A DNA stretch of 64,000 nucleotides, from assembly GCA_947455595.1 (NCBI GenBank), contig CANGOP010000002.1, positions 124,001 through 188,000 on the forward strand, read 5' to 3'. Positions 54,271 through 61,900 of this stretch are shown piece after piece. Position 1 is the stretch's first letter. Each line of letters starts with the position of its first letter. The position numbers and the translations under genes are program-made. Origin of the DNA: Gammaproteobacteria bacterium (GTDB lineage: Bacteria; Pseudomonadota; Gammaproteobacteria; Steroidobacterales; Steroidobacteraceae). The notes beneath the pieces are model-generated. The model searched no databases. It was not told the DNA's origin and worked only from the letters and a program-made list of their open reading frames with translations.

Positions 54271-55884
54271 ATGCGCGCCATGTTCAAATCACTGTCTTCC
54301 GCGCGGGTAGTCGCCGGCCTTGCGGCCGCGATGGGCTCGCTGTACGCGATCGGCTCTCTGGCGGCCGTGCCCGGTATCACCGGCACGGGCTCGTCACCGT
54401 CGTTCGCCCTGTCGGCCGGCGAAGCGCTGAGCAATCAGCCAGACGGTCTGATGATCTACAGCTGGGGTTATGGCTGCTCCTCGCAGCCTGCCGGGTTCGC
54501 CCCGGCGGGTCTGTCGGGTGCGACCTGCCCGTCGGCCCAATTGCCGGGTCCGACCATGATTGTTCACGAAGGCGACACGGTCACCGTGGCCCTGACGAAT
54601 AATCTGCCTGCGGCTGCGGGCAATACATCCATCTACTTTCCGGGGTTCAATGTAACCGCGACGGGTGGTCATCCGGGCGTTCTCGTTCAGGAGGCACCGA
54701 ATGGCGCTGCCTGCAACAAGACAGCCAACCCGGGCTGCAACACAGTGACGTACTCTTTCGTGGCTTCCACGCCTGGCACGCATTCGTATTACAGCGGCAC
54801 GCAGGGCTCGATTCAGGTTGAGATGGGTCTCTTCGGCGCAATTATCGTGTTGCCGAGCACCACCCCGACAGCCTGCCAGGACGCCAACAACGTCAGTCGC
54901 GCCGCCAGCAACGCGAACGGCGAGACGGATTATCGCTTGGCGAAAAATGCCTACAATCATGCGTCGACTTGCTACGACCGTGAATACCTCGCGCAGCTCT
55001 CGGAGATCGACGCGAAGGTGCATGTCCAGGCTAAAGCGCAGGTCGACGCGAACACGGCGTGCACCAGCGAAGGCGGCTGCCTCAACATCGTCACCGAGCC
55101 GTACGAGCCGACGTATTACCTGATTAATGCGCGTTCGTTCCCCGATGACGCCGATCCGTCCTATGCGCCGGCGTATCCGAATCAGCCATACAATATGAAT
55201 CCGCACGGTCACCCGGGTGAACTCGTGTTGTTGCGCGTGATCGGTCAGGGTCGTATGCAGCACCCGTTCCACGAACACGGCAACCACATGCGCGTACTGG
55301 GCCGCGACGGCAACCTGCTCGTGTCGAGCACGGATGCGACCAAACTCGCGGGTCCTCTGTCCTTCACGACCGCGTCGGTGCCGGGTATGGCGATCGACTC
55401 GATCTTCTATTGGACTGGCAAGGGCGTGAACTGGGACGTGTACGGTCATGGCTTCGCGGGCGACACCAGCGTTTGCATACCGGATGCGAACGGCTACTAC
55501 ACGTCCGAACCGACTGCGCCTAACTTCTACGAGTGGTGTGGTGATCACAACAAGGCACTCGAGAGGAATCCTCTGGGTCAGGTCGCCAGCGGCGGTCCGA
55601 TGACTCTGCCCGATCCGAACATTGTGCTGAACGGCGCCTGGTATTCCGGTAGCGCCTACCTGTCGGGCGACGCGAATGCGCGCTCCACCGGATCAACTCC
55701 GCTGCCGCCGTTCGGCACCGTGCTGAACAGCAACAGTATTAGTTCCTATGCGTTTATGTGGCACTCGCACGACGAGCGCGAGATCACCACGGCCAACGTT
55801 TTCCCAGGCGGCATGATGTCGATGATGTTAGTCGACCCGCGCCAAAGCCTGGGCGCCCCTGTTTCCATTGACGAATCGCTCTGA
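54271..55884 (+). CDS. exported multicopper-oxidase-like protein 2 (second half)
   Basis: 537 residues with a signal peptide; AGGAG precedes the ATG at 54271. The N-terminal cupredoxin has the fold motifs PGPTMIVHEGDTVTVALTNN and a degenerate GTHSYYSGTQGS where GTxxYHSH is expected. The C-terminal domain has HPFHEHGNH (His331, 334, 336, 339) and MWHSHDE (His498, His500) followed by FPGGMM. These two His-x-His motifs complement those of protein 1. The genes are 16 bases apart. I infer that both proteins together form one oxidase. Confidence 0.83.
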   Translation: MRAMFKSLSSARVVAGLAAAMGSLYAIGSLAAVPGITGTGSSPSFALSAGEALSNQPDGLMIYSWGYGCSSQPAGFAPAGLSGATCPSAQLPGPTMIVHEGDTVTVALTNNLPAAAGNTSIYFPGFNVTATGGHPGVLVQEAPNGAACNKTANPGCNTVTYSFVASTPGTHSYYSGTQGSIQVEMGLFGAIIVLPSTTPTACQDANNVSRAASNANGETDYRLAKNAYNHASTCYDREYLAQLSEIDAKVHVQAKAQVDANTACTSEGGCLNIVTEPYEPTYYLINARSFPDDADPSYAPAYPNQPYNMNPHGHPGELVLLRVIGQGRMQHPFHEHGNHMRVLGRDGNLLVSSTDATKLAGPLSFTTASVPGMAIDSIFYWTGKGVNWDVYGHGFAGDTSVCIPDANGYYTSEPTAPNFYEWCGDHNKALERNPLGQVASGGPMTLPDPNIVLNGAWYSGSAYLSGDANARSTGSTPLPPFGTVLNSNSISSYAFMWHSHDEREITTANVFPGGMMSMMLVDPRQSLGAPVSIDESL

Positions 55885-55900
55885 TCCCTGGAGTACTTAG

Positions 55901-58900
55901 ATGCTCACTATCCTGAAAAAAGCTGCACGGCTCACTTCGAGCTTAGGCGCTTCTCTGCTGCTCCTGGGCGGCTTGACTGCCCTCTCGGCGCCGGCATCTG
56001 CCGGCACCGCCAATCTGATCGCGTCGGGTAAAACCACGACGTTGCCAGACGGGACGGTTGTGCCGATGTGGGGGTATTCCTGCAACGACAACCCGAGTGC
56101 CGGTGTCACCTGTGCCGCAGCCAATGCCGGCGCAGGCAGCAACTGGTCGCCGGTGGTGATCACGGTCGATTCGTCGCAAACGACGAACCTGACCATCACG
56201 CTCAACAACCAGTTGGCCTTCAACGGCAACAACATCCCAACCTCCCTCGTCATCGTGGGTCAGGTGGGTGGTGGACTGGGCACAACCGCAACGTCGGTTG
56301 CCGGTCCTGTGCATGGTGAGCAGCAGACCACCTGGCCGGTGATTGCCGGTGGCGACACCAACACTCCGCCGAAGCAGGGCAATCGCGTGCAGTCGTTCAC
56401 GACTGAAGCGAAAGTGGGTGTGAATGGCGGCAATGCGACCTACACCTTCTCGTCCCTGCGCCCGGGCACTTATCTGATTCAGTCGGGTACCCACCCGTCG
56501 ATTCAGGGTCCGATGGGTCTGTATGGCGTCCTCGTCGTGACCAACGGCAGCACCCGCGCGGCGTATCCGTCGAATGCGGCGGCGACGTACGACGCGGATC
56601 TCGCGTTGGTGTTCAGCGAAATCGATCCGGTACAGAACGCGGCGGTCGATACGGCTGTGCGCACGACCGGTTTTTCGGAGACGGCGGCCTGGAGTGGTCT
56701 CACCGGCAAGTGCGGTGACCCGACGATCCACACCTGCTATCCGCCGACGGTGAACTACTCACCGCGTTACTACTTGGTGAACGGCGTCTCGTACGACCGC
56801 GCTAATATCGGCGCCTCGTCGGCGTCGGTGTTGCCTCTGGTCAACAGCGTCGCGCCCACCTCAACCACAGGTCGAGTCCTGCTTCGCTACGTGAACGCGG
56901 GTCTGCGCATGCACGTGCCGACGGTGGTGGGTCTGCAGTCCACGATCATCGCGGAAGACGGCAATCTCCTCCCGGGCAATCCGCGCGTGCAGAGCGAAGT
57001 GTTCCTCGCCGCCGGCAAGACCCATGACGTCACCATCAGCCCCAAGCTGACCGGCAGCAGCTACTCGCCGGCGACGTATCCGATTTTCGATCGTCAGCTG
57101 AGCCTGACGACCAACAGCCAGCGCGATGGCGGTATGCAGGCTTACATCAAGGTCGCTGGCGGTGCCACGACGGGTGTGGGTTCTGTCGCCGGTACCCAGA
57201 AGTCGCTGTCGGGTGATGCCAACAAGCAGTACTTCTGCCAGAGCAACTCGCCGTTACAGGTCAACGACCCGAACCGCGGTCTCCTCGCGGGCGTGTCGGG
57301 CGCGAATGGCGTGAAGCTGGTCAGCCAGTCGCTGCCGGCGGGTTCGAGCTTGAACTTCAATACGAACGGCACCTTCACCTACACGCCGCCGACGAGCGGC
57401 GCGTGCGGCGGTAGTTTCGCCTTTGCCGTGAATGGCACCGCCAATCACACCGCGACGATCATCGAGTGTGACGCCACCATTCAGGGCGCCGGCTGCGTGC
57501 TCACGGGCGCTCCGGTTCTGCATGATGACGCCTACAAGTCGAGCAATGCGAAGACCATCGCGGTCGCGACCCCGGGCGTCCTGGTCAACGACACGGATCC
57601 TGCCGGTAAGGTGCTGACCGTTGACGCGAGCACGGTCCACGTCGTCGGCGGCGCGCCGATGACGGTCAGTGTGAATGCCGACGGTTCGTTCCTGGCGCAG
57701 GCGACGACGCCTGGCACCTACTCGTTTACGTACAACGTTCAGAACTCGCAGAAGGTTGCCGCGGTTTCCCCGGCGACGGTGACGGTCACCTTCCCGCAGG
57801 GTTCAGGCCTTACGGTCCACGTGCGCGACGGCAAGCATGCGGCATGGTCGGAAATTACCGACTACCGCTGGATCATTGAAGAAGACCGCACGTTCTTCCA
57901 TGACCCGAAGTGCCAAGTCAACCACGGCACCTACGGCCAGTCGCCGACGGACAACAACGGCAACGTCGTGACCGATTCCTACGGTCAGCCATGCCCGCCA
58001 CTGCCCATTGAAGCAGTGGGCTACAACTTCCACAGCGCGGGTATGCCGACCGTGGCAACCGGCTGTGTGGGTGACGTTTCTTGCGAAAATGGCCAGACAC
58101 TCCTCGGTCAGCCCGCGGTTTGCGACGTTGGCAACGGCATCTGTCGTACGAATGCCGCCAGCTTGCGCTCACTGTCGCCAGCCGATGTGGCGTTGGATCC
58201 GCACAAGCACTACTTCATCACCATCATGCCGGGTGACGGCATCAACCCGACGCTGAACGGCGCCGGTGGTCCGGTCTGTAAGGGCGCTGTCGATACGAAT
58301 GGCAACTGCACGACGACCATGCGTCAGTTCGACCTCGCGCTTGACTGCCCGAACGAGACGGATTTCACGGCAGGTTCCGGTCTTTGCGGTCACCACATGA
58401 GTGGTGCGCAGATTCCGCCGGCCTTCGCGTCGGATGGCACGCCGGTGACCCCGGAAGTGACGATCAAGTTGATCGAAACGCCGATCCCGCCTGCGCAGAT
58501 CTCGGTGCTCGTCTACGAAGACGACTACCCGCTGAACGGTGAGAACGACGCCGGCGGCGGTGTCGACATCCTCGCCAACAACGAGCCGGGCCTCGGCGAC
58601 TTCCAGATCATCCTGCTCGACCAGGCTGGCCAGTTGGCCGATAACGTCGGTCAGTTGACCTGGGACATGTTCAACCAGCCGCTGACGAACGCGTTGGCTG
58701 GCACCATCGACCCGATGAACGGTAACGATGCTTGCCCGGTCTCCTCGAATCCCGACAATCTGATCGGCATGATCGTCACCTGTCCGAAGTACGAGAGCGA
58801 CCACGTGACGCTCTCGCCATTGGCGGGCCAGGCGGTCATCTCGAACCTGCCGCCAGGACTGTACGAAGTCCAATCCATGCCGAACGCCGATCGCATCGCG

Positions 58901-61900
58901 CGTGGCGAGGAATGGCTGCAGACCAATACGCTGGACGGCGGCAAGCCCCACGAGGCGTTCATTCGCCCAGGTGAGCCGCGTCAGTTCCAAGAATTCGGCC
59001 CAGGCGGCTTCCACGTCCAGGTCGGCTTCGCGAATCCGAAGTTCATTAACAACCGCCGTCATAACGACGCCGGTACGGGTCTGTGCGATGCGGCGCCGAA
59101 GGGCGGCGGCTTGTCGTGTAACTCGACGCTGATCGGTCACGTTCACGGCAACCACATGAGCCGTACGCCGGATGAGCGCACCTACGACACGGGCACTTAC
59201 GACGCGTTTGCCTGGTCGGCCTGCTACGTCTCGATCGGTATTCCGGACGAGGAAGACATCGCGTTCGCGAAGTGCGACGGCGAAGGGAACTTCTCGGTCT
59301 CTGGTATGCCGAACGGCACCTTCAAGGTGGCGGTGTTCGACCAGTGGAACGACATCATGCTCGACGGCCTCGTGTCGTCGATCAATGTGAATGGCAATAC
59401 AGAGCTGACGCTGACGGCAACGCAGTGGCGCACCAACCTGTATGCCCGCACCTATTTCGACCAGAACGGCAACGGTGTGCCTGATCGCGATGCGAACGGC
59501 AACGACCTGGAGCCGGGCCTGAACACGATCCCCATCAACATTCGCTATCGTGATGGTGAAATCGCGTTTGCGAACCAGACCGATTCGAACGGCTATGCCG
59601 CTTGGAACGAAGTATTCCCGCTGATGGCGTGGCTCGTGGTTGAGCCGGACTTCAGCCGCTACAAGCCAACCGGCACCCACGTCGTTTACGACGCTGGCGG
59701 TCCGGACGACTGCTCGCCGCGCGCTGCCGAGTTCTATGGCACGCTCGTCGGTCACTGCTCGAAGACGGCCGCTTTCCTTGCTGGCACCACTGAGTTGGTC
59801 TCGGTGCCGGAAGCGTTGCGCGTCCCGGGTGCGGTGTACTGCCAGAACGCCGATTGCACGGAAACCTCGATCCAGAACGGCAAGTACTTCAATGCCGGCG
59901 GCTCGTCGGGCCCCACCACCAACCTGTCGTCGGGTCGCATCGATCCGCCGAACCGGATGGAAGCCTGGCAGGGTCTCCTCGGTCAGCACAGCTTCATCGA
60001 CTTCGGCTACAAGCCGTACGCTCCGGGCGAGAACGGCGGTATCCGCGGTATGGTCGTCTATGCGTCGACTCGTCCGTTTGACGATCCGAAGGATCTCTTC
60101 CAGAACAACTGGGAGCCGGGCGTTCCCAACGTCACGATTAACCTTTACAAGAAGGGCGTCGCTGCCGACGGCACCGTCACCATGACGTTGGCCGACACCG
60201 TGCAGTCCGAGAGCTTTGACTCTTGGGCGCAGGGCTTCCGCACGGACGGCACGGGCACGGGCACCTTGCTCACGACCGGCACCGGTGCGGACGCCGGCTA
60301 CGTCCCGAACATGAACTGCCCGGGCCAGGATCCGACCAGCGGCTTCTTCGCGACCCTGCAGGGTTCGAAGATGTGGCTCGACACGCCGGATCCGGTCACG
60401 CACACCAAGAAGCAGATTGCGTACAAGGCGCAGTTCAAGTGCTTCGACGGCTGGGCGATGCTCAACCAGATTCAGCCAGCGACCTACGACGGCCACTACG
60501 CGTTCCCGTCGGTGACCGATCGCAACCCGAACACGGGTCGTCCGTCGGCCACCAACTGCAAGATCTGCGTAGCGAATCCGGATGACGGCAACCCGATGCT
60601 CCCTGCGGGCGATTACATCGTGGAAGTGGTCCCACCGGCCGGCTACGAAGTTGTCAAGGAAGAAGACAAGAACATCCTCATGGGCGACGTCTACATCGCG
60701 CCCGTGACGCAGCAGTTCGCAGGTTTGGGCGCGATCTTCATCATGCCGGACCAGGCCACCGTGGCCGCGAACTACAACCCGAACAATGCGGTGAACTCCA
60801 GCAACAACTTGGGCTCCTCAGTGATGCCGCGCAGCATCCAGGCGGTCTTTGACCTGCAGTTCTGGCCTTGCGTGGGTACCACCCGTGTGGTGCCGGACTA
60901 CAACTCGCTCTACCCGGGCGTGCAGCAGACGGCTCCATTCGCCGGCTCCACGCGCGCGGTGTGCGATCGTAAGGAAGTGAACCTCGCGGATCAGATGGGC
61001 GCGAATGCCGCGTTCTTTATGTTCACGAAGGCTCACAAGGCTGGTCGCTTCTATGGCGTGATGTCCAACGACATGGCGTCCGAGTTCGATCCGTTCTCGC
61101 CGGCTTACGGTGAGAAGTTCGGCCCGCCGAACCTGCCGGTCGGTATGCGTAACTTTGCTGGCGAAGAAGTCGTCCGCGTGTACGCTGACCAGTGGGGTAT
61201 CTACAACGGCCTGTTCCCGTCGAGCTGGGAAGTGAACCCGCCGACGCCGTCGGGCTACGCGCCGCAGATGTCGATTGCCTGTATGAACGATCCAGGCCCG
61301 ATCCTCGACAAGACGGTGGGTTCGCCGACCTACGGGCAGATGATCACGGATCCGCAGTACAACCCTGCATACTCGAACTTCTGCTACGAACATCCGCACA
61401 TGCCGGGCGTGAACGCCCACATGGATACGCCCGTCACGCCAGTGCAGGCGTTCGCGGATCACTACAACTTGCCGGACGCGGAGTACCCTGACGGTACGCC
61501 GATGATCAAGCGCGCTGACTTTGTGGGTCACACGGGTCCGTGGTCGCCGACCTCGGCTGGCGTCGCTTCGGTGACGTTGACGAACGGTGGCAGCAACTAC
61601 ACGTCCGTACCGACCGTGGGCTTCACCAACGGCGGTGGCTCGGGCGCGACGGCGACGGCGACCATGAAGGTCTCGGCGATCAGCTTGACAGCGGCCGGTA
61701 CCGGCTACACCAGCACGCCGACGGTGACCATCACCGGCGGCGGCGGCTCGGGCGCGACGGCGACGGCCTGCACGGGCATTACGTCGGCTACGATCACGTT
61801 TACCGCGAACCAGTTGTGGGGAACCACGGCCGGTCCGGTGGTGATCTTCAACGGCACCTCGACGCAGCAGTTGCTGGGCGTGAACCTGAACGGAGCCACG

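Noticed and set aside
58169-60496. 775-codon open frame on the minus strand
   Set aside because: It lies fully inside the giant plus-strand gene and is Arg/Val/Asp-rich with no recognisable domain. It is the expected by-product of strongly biased codons. The same holds for the minus-strand frames at 52941-54434, 54394-55548 and 62756-63928.
60550-60590. CKIC in the giant protein as a possible heme site
   Set aside because: No His follows the second Cys, and no CxxCH was noticed elsewhere in the copper block.
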